A stretch of DNA of 64,000 nucleotides. It comes from JAUIAI01 sp045106815 (GTDB lineage Bacteria > Pseudomonadota > Gammaproteobacteria > Burkholderiales > Burkholderiaceae_E). Positions 27,088-35,218 of this stretch are shown here, piece by piece. How positions within the stretch are numbered: the first letter of the stretch is position 1; the number at the start of each line of letters is the position of its first letter. A program made the position numbers and the translations under genes. Location: assembly GCA_045106815.1 (NCBI GenBank), contig JBGCFG010000056.1, positions 74,119-138,118 on the forward strand. The letters run 5' to 3'. The notes beneath the pieces are model-generated. The model was not told the DNA's origin and ran no database searches. It saw nothing but the letters and a program-made list of their open reading frames with translations.

Positions 27088-27480
27088 ATGAAAAGCGGAA
27101 CTACTCTGGCTGTCCTATTTGTTATTGGCTACGTTGGATTCGAAGCCTACGCTGTTCATAAAGTCAGCTATCGAACCGAGCCGACCTATCTACACAATAT
27201 GCTGATACAGGCCAAAACCGTCGTGCAGTCTTGCGCAGCAGATACCAATCGTGACGTCGAAGGCTTTGAAAGATCGCTCGCGAGAGTCACCCAGAAGTTC
27301 AAGCTTGAAATTGCTGAGCAAAGTCCAAGTAGAGACAGTAGCGAGATTGATCAGGTGATAGCGAGCAAAGCTGCCGCGAGCCAAAGTGCCGCTGAAGACG
27401 AAGTGGCCAGGTTAGGTTGCAAACACATTGAAATCAGAAACCATATGAAGCGCTTTGACATTTACGCCAGTAAGGGCTGA
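27088..27480 (+). CDS. Small membrane-anchored protein of unknown function
   Basis: This 130-residue protein has an N-terminal hydrophobic segment (TLAVLFVIGYVGFEAYAV) that could be a membrane anchor or uncleaved signal, followed by a charged, helical domain with two Cys (QSCAAD, RLGCKH). No family recognised. It starts 36 bases after the LysR gene, on the same strand, and is followed by metY with its own ribosome-binding site. Confidence 0.55.
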   Translation: MKSGTTLAVLFVIGYVGFEAYAVHKVSYRTEPTYLHNMLIQAKTVVQSCAADTNRDVEGFERSLARVTQKFKLEIAEQSPSRDSSEIDQVIASKAAASQSAAEDEVARLGCKHIEIRNHMKRFDIYASKG

Positions 27481-27545
27481 CCGCCGGCACGCTCCGAGCC
27501 CGAATTGCGCCATAATCCCGGCTGAACAACTTTGAGGAGAATACG

Positions 27546-28817
27546 GTGCGCGACGAAACTCTGGCGATTCATGCCGGCTATGAAACGGAGTCAACAACAG
27601 GATCAGTAGCGGTCCCGATCTATCAAACAGTCGCCTACGAGTTTGAGAGCGCGCAGCATGGCGCTGACCTGTTCAACCTGGCCGTGCCGGGCAATATTTA
27701 CACGCGCATCATGAACCCGACCAGCGACGTGCTGGAAAAGCGAGTCGCGGCACTCGAAAACGGCATCGCCGGTCTCGCTGTTTCAGCAGGTAGCGCAGCG
27801 ATTAACTACGCCATCCTGACATTGGCAGAAGCAGGCGACAACATTATTTCAATGCCGAGTCTTTATGGCGGCACCTACACCCTGTTTGCCCATATGCTTC
27901 CCAAGCAAGGTATTGAGGTTCGATTTGCTGAGGACTCTTCAGTCGAAGCGGTTGAGAAGCTCATTGATAGCAAGACCAAAGCCATTTTCCTTGAAACTAT
28001 CGGCAACCCGTCGGGCGCGATCGTCGACATGGCACCGCTTGCGGCAATGGCTCGGGCTCATGGCATTGCCACGATTGCTGACAACACCGTGGCCACACCG
28101 GTTCTGCTCAAACCGATCGATCATGGCATTGATATCGTGATTCATTCAGCCACCAAATACATTGGCGGTCACGGCACAACACTGGGCGGCGTCATTGTTG
28201 ATAGCGGCAAGTTCCCCTGGGCCGAGCATGCACAGCGTTACGCCTGCCTGAACGAACCGGAGCCCTCTTATCACGGTGTGGTTTATACCGAAGCACTTGG
28301 ACCGGCCGCGTATATCGGTCGCGCACGAACCGTACCGCTACGCAACACCGGCTCGGCATTGTCACCACTCAGTGCTTTCCAGCTGATTCAGGGGCTTGAG
28401 ACACTGCCCTTGCGTATGGAACGGCATTGCCAAAATGCGCTGGCGGTCGCCAAGCATCTTGAAGGTCATGCAAAAGTCGCTTCAGTCACTTATGCTGGTC
28501 TGCCAGGTGATCGCTACTACGAGATGGCGCAAAAGTATATGAATGGTCATGCCTCGGGCATCATGACCTTTGCACTGAAAGGCGGCTTCGATGAAGGCGT
28601 GAAGTTCTACGATGCTCTTAAAATGGTGAAGCGGCTGGTCAATATTGGCGACGCCAAAACACTGGCGTGTCACCCAGCATCGACCACTCATCGCCAAATG
28701 ACTGAGACTGAACAGTTGGCCGCCGGCGTCCTGCCCGAAACCATTAGGCTGTCGATTGGCATTGAACACGTCGACGACATCATTGCTGATCTCGACCAGG
28801 CATTGGACGGCCTCTGA
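27546..28817 (+). CDS. metY: O-acetylhomoserine sulfhydrylase (aminocarboxypropyltransferase)
   Basis: This 423-residue PLP enzyme of the Cys/Met metabolism family, MetY branch, has ETLAIHAGYETESTTGSVAVPIYQT at its start. The PLP lysine lies in IHSATKYIGGHGTT, and the longer NEPEPSYHGVVY insertion is typical of MetY. It makes homocysteine from O-acetylhomoserine and sulfide. The GTG at 27546 follows a good GAGGAG ribosome-binding site. No SAM riboswitch is visible in the 65 bases upstream. Confidence 0.92.
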   Translation: MRDETLAIHAGYETESTTGSVAVPIYQTVAYEFESAQHGADLFNLAVPGNIYTRIMNPTSDVLEKRVAALENGIAGLAVSAGSAAINYAILTLAEAGDNIISMPSLYGGTYTLFAHMLPKQGIEVRFAEDSSVEAVEKLIDSKTKAIFLETIGNPSGAIVDMAPLAAMARAHGIATIADNTVATPVLLKPIDHGIDIVIHSATKYIGGHGTTLGGVIVDSGKFPWAEHAQRYACLNEPEPSYHGVVYTEALGPAAYIGRARTVPLRNTGSALSPLSAFQLIQGLETLPLRMERHCQNALAVAKHLEGHAKVASVTYAGLPGDRYYEMAQKYMNGHASGIMTFALKGGFDEGVKFYDALKMVKRLVNIGDAKTLACHPASTTHRQMTETEQLAAGVLPETIRLSIGIEHVDDIIADLDQALDGL

Positions 28818-28831
28818 ATCGGGACACGCTG

Positions 28832-28859
28832 GGGATCTCTGATCGCCATCAGAGATCCC
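28832..28859. terminator. 12-bp hairpin between metY and a convergent fur gene
   Basis: GGGATCTCTGAT (28832-28843) pairs perfectly with ATCAGAGATCCC (28848-28859) over a 4-base loop. It is very stable, but neither strand has a T-run after it, so it is a Rho-independent-like barrier or 3'-end stabiliser rather than a textbook terminator. It serves both metY and the convergent Fur-family gene. Confidence 0.6.
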
Positions 28860-28889
28860 TGCGACGCAAAAAGCGGTGTTGACGGGCTC

Positions 28890-29435
28890 CTATTCGCCGC
28901 TGTCCGCAGAGACCGCTCGCTTCTTTTTTTCAGATCGTCCGCCGGCACAGTTCGCGCACGTGCCTTCCAACTTCAACATGGCTTGCTCCACTTTGAAACC
29001 GCTCGGGACTGACGGCGAGGTTGGAGGAGACGCTGACTCGATGCAATAAACGCGCTGGCAAGCGCGACACTCGAAATGCGCATGGGCTTCGTCGTGATGC
29101 CCGGAGGCATGCGCGCTGAAATGCCAGGCTCGCGATTTACTCGAGACTCTGTGCGCGAGTTGGACTTGCACCAACCACTCCAAGGTACGGTAGACCGTTA
29201 CCCGATCAATCGTTTCACCCGCGGTGTCGAGCCTGTCCAGAACCTCATGGTGAGATAGAGCGACTGGCGAATCCAGGAGCGCATTGAGCGTGGCGACGCG
29301 CGCGCGAGTGACACGCTCATTCAGGGCGCGGATCAAGTCCTGAGCAAGCGATTTGGACACGCCATCTTTTGCAGGCGGGCGCGTCTTCTGCGTTCGAGAC
29401 TGACGCCGCTGACGCGTGGTGTGATCTTCAGTCAT
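28890..29435 (-). CDS. Fur-family metal regulator (second Zur-like)
   Basis: The product has 181 residues from the ATG at 29435; ATGs at 29444 and 29471 are also in frame, and no site has a clear ribosome-binding sequence. The winged helix ends in IDRVTVYRTLEWLVQVQLAH, the Fur DNA-recognition element, with a basic N-terminal tail (TTRQRRQSRTQKTR). Metal sites: HHDEAHAHFEC, CRAC and C-terminal CANC; two CxxC pairs form the structural zinc site. It diverges from the AztD operon across a region with two GCAAC-N3-GTTGC type palindromes. I infer that it is the zinc-responsive repressor of that operon, distinct from the true Zur at 34811. Confidence 0.8.
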   Translation of the reverse strand: MTEDHTTRQRRQSRTQKTRPPAKDGVSKSLAQDLIRALNERVTRARVATLNALLDSPVALSHHEVLDRLDTAGETIDRVTVYRTLEWLVQVQLAHRVSSKSRAWHFSAHASGHHDEAHAHFECRACQRVYCIESASPPTSPSVPSGFKVEQAMLKLEGTCANCAGGRSEKKKRAVSADSGE

Positions 29436-29566
29436 GTGCTGCATGATCGTTAAGGGCACGCGCAAGATCATACCGCGACACAGGCTTTGATCTGCCCACC
29501 GATGTCACTCCGATAAACACTTCAACCTGCCCTTTCATTGCTGACCCCTCATTGTCTACTACAAAC

Positions 29567-29579
29567 GCAACTGAGTTGC
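29567..29579. promoter_or_regulatory. Palindromic operator A upstream of the aztD-like operon
   Basis: GCAACTGAGTTGC is a perfect GCAAC-N3-GTTGC repeat, 122 bases before the AztD-like start. The same motif lies in the zrgA promoter at 33939, so it is probably one regulator's site. Confidence 0.7.
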
Positions 29580-29606
29580 ATTCAGATTGCGTTGGTGCTA
29601 GCTTAC

Positions 29607-29619
29607 GCAACTTAGTCGC
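29607..29619. promoter_or_regulatory. Palindromic operator B upstream of the aztD-like operon
   Basis: GCAACTTAGTCGC fits GCAAC-N3-GTTGC with one mismatch. Its centre is 40 bases from operator A, about four helical turns, so two dimers could bind on the same DNA face. The rest of the 29472-29700 gap has a half-site (GTTGCA) at 29632 but no confident -35/-10 pair. Confidence 0.6.
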
Positions 29620-29700
29620 ATTAAGAACAAAGTTGCAAAAAAGAATAATGGGTGCGCACATTGGATGCGACACCCAACCCAGACGAAGGAGAAAGCACAA

Positions 29701-31086
29701 ATGGGAAATCTTTCTGCAGGCACGCCTGCAAACGGCCTGAAATTGACTAAAGCCACTGGCGCGGCACGCTTTTTGATCACTGGCGCATGCATTGCGGCGC
29801 TCGCTGCTTGCGGTGGTAACGACTCATCTTCGACCGCGAATGATGGCGCCAATGCAAACCCAGGTACCGAAGACTCAGATCATGGTGGCGACGGTGAGTT
29901 TCACATTGACACGATGGGTCGGCTTGCCATTCACGAGAGCGGTGCAGCATCTGTTCGTGTGCTTGAACTCGATAACAAAGAGATGATCGCCACAATTGCG
30001 ACAGCCAACCCCGTCTCAGCACTGCATGCGAGCCCGGACCGACGCTACGCGGTTGCCGTTCAGCGCAATCAGGATCTTGTCGAGTTTATCGATGGCGGCA
30101 TCTGGCAGGAAGACCACGGGGATCACCTGCACGACTATCGTGAGGATCCGGTGGCCATGAGCTACCGACTCGAAGGCGTGCGGCCTACACACTACGAGAG
30201 TCACGACGAATTGGCCGCCATCTTCAATGATGGTTTGGCAGACACCAACACCAACGCGACAGTGACGGTCATTAGCGATGTTGGCATAGCGACTGATCGT
30301 ACTGAAGCCACCCTTGACTTGCCCATGCAAATGCACGGCACGGCGGAGCCTCGCGGCCGGTACTTGCTGACAACCTGGCGTGCACCAGACAACCGTGACA
30401 CGCTGCCTGAGCAGGTTGAGCTATATGTATATGAAGAGTCTGGCTACCAACTGGTGACGCGGTTTGAAGAAACATGCCCACGCTTACACGGTAGCTTTGC
30501 GAATGAGTCGCATACAGCATTCGGTTGTGAAGATGGGGTCTTAGTTGTTTCCCAATCGGGTGATACGTTTACCGCCTCAAAGCTCGCAAACCCGGCGGGG
30601 CTGCCGGAGGACGTACGTATTGGCTCGGTCTACGGCCATCATGATAGCGTCAGCTTCATCGGCTTCGCGCGGCCAGGATACTTGTTCGAGATCGATCCGG
30701 TTGCCAATGAGATACATCCGATCACCTGGCCAGGCCAGCAAGTGGTCACGACAGCCTTCGCGAATGAGGGCAAGAGCTTTTTGGTCATGGATGAAGCTGG
30801 CACGGTACACATGCTTGATGCCACCGCTGGTTGGTCTGTCAGCGCCTCAGTCCCGGCAGCGAGCGGTATTCCTGAGGAAGGCAGCCAGCCATCGATTGAA
30901 CCGCACGGACATGAGCCAGCCGCTTACGTGTCAGACCCACTCGGAAAGCGCATCGTCGTTCTAGACCTTGCTTCGGGTAGTGCATCGGACACCATTGCCG
31001 TCGAATTCGCGCCGGGTCAAGTTCGTTGGTTGGGCATAGCAGAGGACGAACACGACCACGATGGTGAGCACGACCATGACGAGTAA
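29701..31086 (+). CDS. AztD-like zinc metallochaperone lipoprotein
   Basis: The product has 461 residues from the ATG at 29701, which follows a good AAGGAG site; an in-frame start at 29665 would add 12. The N-terminus has a signal with lipobox CIAALAAC, so it is a lipoprotein. The mature part is beta-propeller-like, with repeated blade motifs (LEIDPVANEIHPITWPG, AYVSDPLGKRIVVLDLASG). It has many His/Asp: DSDHGGDGEFH, EDHGDHLHDY, and the tail EDEHDHDGEHDHDE. This fits AztD, which passes zinc to the binding protein AztC. Exactly such a binding protein follows two genes downstream. The next start overlaps its 3' end. Confidence 0.72.
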   Translation: MGNLSAGTPANGLKLTKATGAARFLITGACIAALAACGGNDSSSTANDGANANPGTEDSDHGGDGEFHIDTMGRLAIHESGAASVRVLELDNKEMIATIATANPVSALHASPDRRYAVAVQRNQDLVEFIDGGIWQEDHGDHLHDYREDPVAMSYRLEGVRPTHYESHDELAAIFNDGLADTNTNATVTVISDVGIATDRTEATLDLPMQMHGTAEPRGRYLLTTWRAPDNRDTLPEQVELYVYEESGYQLVTRFEETCPRLHGSFANESHTAFGCEDGVLVVSQSGDTFTASKLANPAGLPEDVRIGSVYGHHDSVSFIGFARPGYLFEIDPVANEIHPITWPGQQVVTTAFANEGKSFLVMDEAGTVHMLDATAGWSVSASVPAASGIPEEGSQPSIEPHGHEPAAYVSDPLGKRIVVLDLASGSASDTIAVEFAPGQVRWLGIAEDEHDHDGEHDHDE

Positions 31087-32260
31087 GCAGTCTTATATTG
31101 GGCGTTCGTTCATCGCGATGGCCGTGATCGCCTTAACACCCATCACGGCCGAAGCTGATGGAACGGCGAGCGCCAACGGTCTGAATTTTGGGGCTGTCCT
31201 CGACGGTAGCTACTCAAGCGGTGGCCTTGCTCTTGAAGAAGAGCGCGGCAATGGCTTCGGCCTGGGTCATACAGAGTTCAGTGTGCGCGGCAACATTGAT
31301 GATTGGCTGGCAGCGACTGTCACAGCTGCCGTGCATTCTCACGATGGTGAGTCCGAGATCGAACTTGAAGAAGCATTCGTCGAGACCACACAACTCGGCG
31401 GCGGCTTCTCGGTGCGAGCTGGGCGCATGCTCTCGCAGATTGGGCACTTGAATGGCCAGCATCTGCATGCTGATGACTTCACCCTCAGGCCTCTCATCTA
31501 TCGGGGGCTTCTCGGGTCGCACTATCTCGACGATGGTCTCCGCGCGAATTGGGTGTTGCCGACATCGTTCTACTCACGCCTTGGTATTGAGCTTTTCAGT
31601 GGCCGCGGGTATATCAGCGAAAGCACTAACGAACCATCGCTGGGCGTTTGGACACTGTCGGCAAAAGTCGGTGGTGACATCGGTCGTAGCAATAGCTGGC
31701 AGGCAGGTCTGTCAACCTTGAAGAACCGGCGCGACGCCGTTATCGAAGAGCACGACGAGATGCCCGATCTCGTTCTGGGTGAAGAAGACTCCCATGATGC
31801 GCATGACCACGGACATGATCACGCCCATGGCGCCCAGTTCACGGGTGGCACGGTCTGGATTGCCGACGCCGTGTGGAAGTGGGCGCCTAATGGCAATAAC
31901 CGAAACCGCCAGCTCCGAGTTCATGGCGAAGTGGCGCGCGTCACCGATGTCACCAATGAAGTTGGCGATAGCGCAGAGCATGAAGGCTGGACTTTGGGTG
32001 TGGTCTACCGCTTTCATCCGCAATGGGAAGTCGGTGTTCAGTACGGCGACTTAACGGTCGCAGCGCCGCATGAAGATCACTTTGATCGCGGCAGAATTAC
32101 TGAGACTAATCTGATGCTCGCCTGGAAACGCTCGCACTTCTCAACACTCCGTTTGAGCGTCACAAGCCAGCAAAACAAGGGCGGCTTCGACGAGGCTGGT
32201 GACGCGGTGATGTTGCAATATGTCGTTAGCCTGGGAGCACACGGTGCGCATTCGTTCTAG
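31076..32260 (+). CDS. Zinc-island outer-membrane beta-barrel porin
   Basis: The product has 394 residues from the ATG at 31076, five codons inside the GTG at 31061, overlapping the AztD-like stop. A signal peptide (AMAVIALTPITAEA) precedes alternating hydrophobic strands with aromatic belts and a C-terminal aromatic (HGAHSF), the signature of an outer-membrane barrel. A His/Asp-rich loop, around EEDSHDAHDHGHDHAHGAQ, probably faces the outside. I infer a zinc-specific porin or receptor. No TonB box or plug is visible, so it is unlikely to be TonB-dependent. Confidence 0.65.
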   Translation: MTSKQSYIGRSFIAMAVIALTPITAEADGTASANGLNFGAVLDGSYSSGGLALEEERGNGFGLGHTEFSVRGNIDDWLAATVTAAVHSHDGESEIELEEAFVETTQLGGGFSVRAGRMLSQIGHLNGQHLHADDFTLRPLIYRGLLGSHYLDDGLRANWVLPTSFYSRLGIELFSGRGYISESTNEPSLGVWTLSAKVGGDIGRSNSWQAGLSTLKNRRDAVIEEHDEMPDLVLGEEDSHDAHDHGHDHAHGAQFTGGTVWIADAVWKWAPNGNNRNRQLRVHGEVARVTDVTNEVGDSAEHEGWTLGVVYRFHPQWEVGVQYGDLTVAAPHEDHFDRGRITETNLMLAWKRSHFSTLRLSVTSQQNKGGFDEAGDAVMLQYVVSLGAHGAHSF

Positions 32261-33149
32261 CCATGCGCTGATTGGAGGCCTGCTCCTGACATTTGCAAGT
32301 CATGTGCCGGCCTTGCAGGTGTTTACCTGTGAGCCCGAATGGGCGGCTCTCGTGCGCACACTTGTGCCGTCGGCCTCAGTTGTTTCAGCCACCCATGCCG
32401 ATCAGGACCCACACCACATCGAAGCGCGACCCAGCCTGATTGCGGCGCTGCGGCGGGCTGATCTGGCGGTTTGTACAGGGGCATCGCTGGAAGTCGGCTG
32501 GCTGCCGATGTTGCAAACACGGGCGGGCAATTCGGTCGTAAGAGATGGTGCGCCCGGGATGTTTTATGCTGCCAATCATACTGATCTGCTTGACGCAGGC
32601 GGCTCGGCCGATCGAGCCCATGGCGATGTTCATCCAGAGGGCAATCCCCATGTCCACCTGGATCCGTATCGGGTCATTGACATTGCGCGCGCCCTTGCGG
32701 CAACGCTGATCAAGATTGACCCGTCGATTGAAGCGGAGACTCAGGAGCGCCTGAAGGCATTCGAGGCTGACTGGGCTGGCCATCGAGAGCGCTGGACTGA
32801 GGCTCGGACCCTGCTGAAAGGGCGTAGCATTGTCGTTCAGCATTCGGCATTCCGGTACCTGCTCGCATTTCTTGGGGTCGAGGCGGTCGCCGATCTGGAG
32901 CCACTACCCGGTTTACCACCGACTCTGTCGCACCTGCGCACAGTGCTCGACCAGGTCAGCGACAAATCACCAATTGCCATCATCCAGACTCGCTACCAGT
33001 CTCCCCAGCCCGGTAACTGGCTCGCTGAAAGAACCGGTATGCCACTTCTTAGCCTGCCCTCTACAGTCACTGACGATAGCGAAAGCGATGAGTTACCCGA
33101 GTTGATCAACCGTCTTGTCGAACAGATAGTTGAAAACGCCAGTCGATGA
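32244..33149 (+). CDS. Zinc ABC transporter substrate-binding protein, AztC/ZnuA family
   Basis: The product has 301 residues from the GTG at 32244, with GGGAG upstream; earlier in-frame codons read through the porin's end. It carries a signal peptide (GGLLLTFASHVPAL). Cluster A-I features are PHHIEARPSLIAALRRADL (metal His), NPHVHLDPYRVIDIARAL and VVQHSAFRYL. There is no long His-rich loop of ZnuA type, as in AztC, where AztD supplies metal. The permease starts four bases before its stop. Confidence 0.83.
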   Translation: MRIRSSHALIGGLLLTFASHVPALQVFTCEPEWAALVRTLVPSASVVSATHADQDPHHIEARPSLIAALRRADLAVCTGASLEVGWLPMLQTRAGNSVVRDGAPGMFYAANHTDLLDAGGSADRAHGDVHPEGNPHVHLDPYRVIDIARALAATLIKIDPSIEAETQERLKAFEADWAGHRERWTEARTLLKGRSIVVQHSAFRYLLAFLGVEAVADLEPLPGLPPTLSHLRTVLDQVSDKSPIAIIQTRYQSPQPGNWLAERTGMPLLSLPSTVTDDSESDELPELINRLVEQIVENASR

Positions 33150-33895
33150 CTGATGTCTTATCGCTAATTGCGGTGCCACTGGCAGCCGGTGCACTGGCAA
33201 CAATCAGCCATGCAGTATTGGGCCGGCAAGTGCTGGCACGTGGCATTGTATTTATCGACTTGGCGATCGCGCAGTTTGCGGCTCTCGGTCTGCTCGTTGG
33301 TGCTGTCTTCGGCCTGCACGGTTGGGAGCAAACAGTTCTTGGTATTGCGACGGCAATGTGCGGTGCTGGCCTCGTGGCTTTGCTTTGTCGAATCTATCCG
33401 ACACGACGCGAAGCGGCCATTGGCATGCTCTATGTCAGCGGCGCCTCACTGGCTGTGATGATCGCTTCGATCGATCCGCACGGGATGCAACGGGTGGCTC
33501 AGTTATTGGCTGGTGACCCGCTTTGGGTGACAGGCGAGGCACTTTGGCCCTTGCTCGTCGCTACGACGCCGTTCTTATGGGTGATGCTGAGCCGGCCAAG
33601 CTGGCTGGAAGATGGCCGATTCTTCTACCCTGTGTTCGCCCTGATGATCAGCCTGTCGCTACCACTGCTCGGCCTGTATCTCGTTTTTGCGACCTTGATT
33701 ATTCCAGCCCTGTTAATCGACTGGATTCGTTCGCGTCATGCGCTCTTGATCGCGATGGGCTTCGGGTCGTTGGGGTATGCGGCTGGCCTGACCGCTTCGA
33801 TGGTTCTCGACTTGCCGAGTGGCCCATCAATCGTTGTGGCTATGGTCGTGATCGCGATGGCGTTTGCCCTCACGACCCGCTTAACTAAGGCTTAA
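33146..33895 (+). CDS. Zinc ABC transporter permease (ZnuB/AztB family)
   Basis: This 249-residue polytopic protein has about seven to eight membrane segments. Typical stretches are VLARGIVFIDLAIAQFAALG near the start and the Gly-rich PSGPSIVVAMVVIAMAF at the end; cluster 9 permeases have this layout. It overlaps the binding protein by an ATGA. No ATPase gene follows, so a partner must come from elsewhere; ZnuC at 36059 is the nearest candidate. Confidence 0.85.
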   Translation: MTDVLSLIAVPLAAGALATISHAVLGRQVLARGIVFIDLAIAQFAALGLLVGAVFGLHGWEQTVLGIATAMCGAGLVALLCRIYPTRREAAIGMLYVSGASLAVMIASIDPHGMQRVAQLLAGDPLWVTGEALWPLLVATTPFLWVMLSRPSWLEDGRFFYPVFALMISLSLPLLGLYLVFATLIIPALLIDWIRSRHALLIAMGFGSLGYAAGLTASMVLDLPSGPSIVVAMVVIAMAFALTTRLTKA

Positions 33896-33931
33896 ACCCA
33901 TACCGGGACTATCGTTTCATTTTCGCTCCAA

Positions 33932-33960
33932 TTGAAAATGCAACCATGTTGCACTATTAT
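33932..33960 (+). promoter_or_regulatory. zrgA promoter with operator inside the spacer
   Basis: TTGAAA (33932-33937) and TATTAT (33955-33960) are 17 bases apart. A perfect 15-base palindrome, TGCAACCATGTTGCA (33939-33953), fills the spacer. A repressor bound here should shut the promoter completely. The motif equals operator A in front of the AztD operon, so the same regulator probably acts on both. Confidence 0.85.
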
Positions 33961-34005
33961 CTACAGCCCGCGCGGCGCCCCCACCATAACGATTGGATAA
34001 CACGA

Positions 34006-34722
34006 ATGAATAGCGTAATCCGTAAAGCAATCCCAGTAATGGGTTTTGCAGTGCTTGCTCTGACAACCCTACCCGCCGTCGCGGGCGACGACCACGCTCA
34101 CGATAATAAGCCTGAGTCGATGGAGCAAAGTTCTCATGTACACGGCGTAGCCGCTTTGAATATCGCACTCGATGGCAGCGAGCTACATATCGAAATGGAC
34201 AGTCCGGCGGCGAATATCGTTGGCTTTGAACATGCTCCAAAGTCTGATGCAGACCATGCGGCCCTTGACAAGGCTGTTGTACTGCTCAAGGGTGGCGGTC
34301 AGCTATTCGAGTTTGGCAGTGAGGTGGGGTGCGAGCTTGAGCTTGCGCAGGTGAATTCGTCGCTGTTGGACGAATCGCACGAGCATGATGCTGACCACGC
34401 GAAAAAAGACGACCACAAACACGGCGACAAACACGGCGACAAACACAGCCACAAAGAAGAGCACAAACACACCGAAAAACATGCTCACGGCAACAAGAAG
34501 AAGCACGCCGACCATGATCACGACCACGCCAAGGCTGATACGCATTCGGATATTCGTGCGCTCTACCATTTTGAGTGCAAAGACCCCGGCAAGTTGCAAC
34601 AACTCACCGTCAAGCTTTTTGAAAAGCTGCCGCGAATGGAAAAATTAAACGTTCAGTATGTTGTCGGCAGCAAGCAAGGCGCAGCGCAACTCTCTGCATC
34701 AAAGACAGTCGTTGAATTTTGA
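34006..34722 (+). CDS. zrgA: ZrgA-family (DUF2796) zinc-uptake protein
   Basis: The product has 238 residues from the ATG at 34006; the in-frame start at 33946 lies in the promoter and is dismissed. A signal peptide (GFAVLALTTLPAVAG) leads to a periplasmic protein. The family stretch HVHGVAALNIALDGSELHIE and the long His/Asp/Lys repeat region (about residues 124-180) are typical of ZrgA, the periplasmic zinc-uptake protein first described in Vibrio. It has its own promoter with an operator, separate from the permease operon. Confidence 0.83.
   Translation: MNSVIRKAIPVMGFAVLALTTLPAVAGDDHAHDNKPESMEQSSHVHGVAALNIALDGSELHIEMDSPAANIVGFEHAPKSDADHAALDKAVVLLKGGGQLFEFGSEVGCELELAQVNSSLLDESHEHDADHAKKDDHKHGDKHGDKHSHKEEHKHTEKHAHGNKKKHADHDHDHAKADTHSDIRALYHFECKDPGKLQQLTVKLFEKLPRMEKLNVQYVVGSKQGAAQLSASKTVVEF
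34417..34452 (+). repeat. 12-base tandem repeat in the His-rich zrgA region
   Basis: The unit AAACACGGCGAC occurs twice exactly and once degenerately (AAACACAGCCAC), coding for KHGD-type repeats. Repeat-number variation could change the number of zinc-binding histidines. Confidence 0.7.
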
Positions 34723-34757
34723 TGCGTTGTTGAGGCCTCGGTAGCGTTTTGCATGGC

Positions 34758-34825
34758 TGCCGAGCAATCTTTGTGACTGACACGCCCTACCCGACTGTGC
34801 CGTCAGGCAGTCACGATGCTCGGCA
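34758..34825. repeat. Nested inverted repeat between zrgA and zur
   Basis: TGCCGAGCA (34758-34766) pairs with TGCTCGGCA (34817-34825), and inside it GTGACTG (34773-34779) pairs with CAGTCAC (34808-34814). The structure spans the zur stop and lies between convergent genes, so it may end both transcripts. No T-run is visible. Confidence 0.45.
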
Positions 34826-35218
34826 ACGACTGCAAATACCGAGCAGTTCTACCGTCGATTTGTTCAGTGCGAAATGCACATCCTGTGCCAGAAGCTTTAT
34901 CCGCTTGGATAGGGCGTTATCGGGAATTTCGCTGACACTGCTGCAGTTCCGACAGATCATGAAGACAACGGCTTTGTGATCTTCGCAATCTGAATGACGA
35001 CAGGCAACGAAAGCGTTCAGGCTTTCCAGGCGGTGCACCAAACCCGATTCAATCAGCTTGTCGAGCGCGCGGTAGACCTGAGGCGGCGCCCGAAACCCAT
35101 GGTCACGTAACTGATCGAGAATCGTGTAGGCACTCAAAGGCCCGTCTGCCTGTGTCAGCGCACCCATCACGAGCGCCTGGTTCTTGGTGAGATCGGCGGC
35201 GGCTGGGTGCGCAGTCAT
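34811..35218 (-). CDS. zur: Zinc uptake regulator Zur
   Basis: This 135-residue Fur-family protein has the Zur diagnostic block LSAYTILDQLRDHGFRAPP, then QVYRALDKLIESGLVHRLES and LNAFVACRHSDCEDH. Zinc ligands include CRNC and the C-terminal CSRC. It represses zinc-uptake genes when zinc is sufficient. Its start shares four bases with the znuB stop, so it is the last gene of a znuC-znuB-zur operon and is autoregulated through the Zur box at 36940. Confidence 0.92.
   Translation of the reverse strand: MTAHPAAADLTKNQALVMGALTQADGPLSAYTILDQLRDHGFRAPPQVYRALDKLIESGLVHRLESLNAFVACRHSDCEDHKAVVFMICRNCSSVSEIPDNALSKRIKLLAQDVHFALNKSTVELLGICSRCRAS

Noticed and set aside
27481..27545. SAM riboswitch before metY
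   Set aside because: The gap is only 65 bases and holds a ribosome-binding site, too short for a riboswitch.
31214..31522. Minus-strand open frame inside the outer-membrane barrel gene
   Set aside because: It is antisense to a gene with a clear signal peptide and barrel pattern and has no family features.
34303..34602. Hydrophobic minus-strand frame inside zrgA
   Set aside because: Its Val-rich hydrophobicity is the antisense reading of the His/Asp/Lys repeats.
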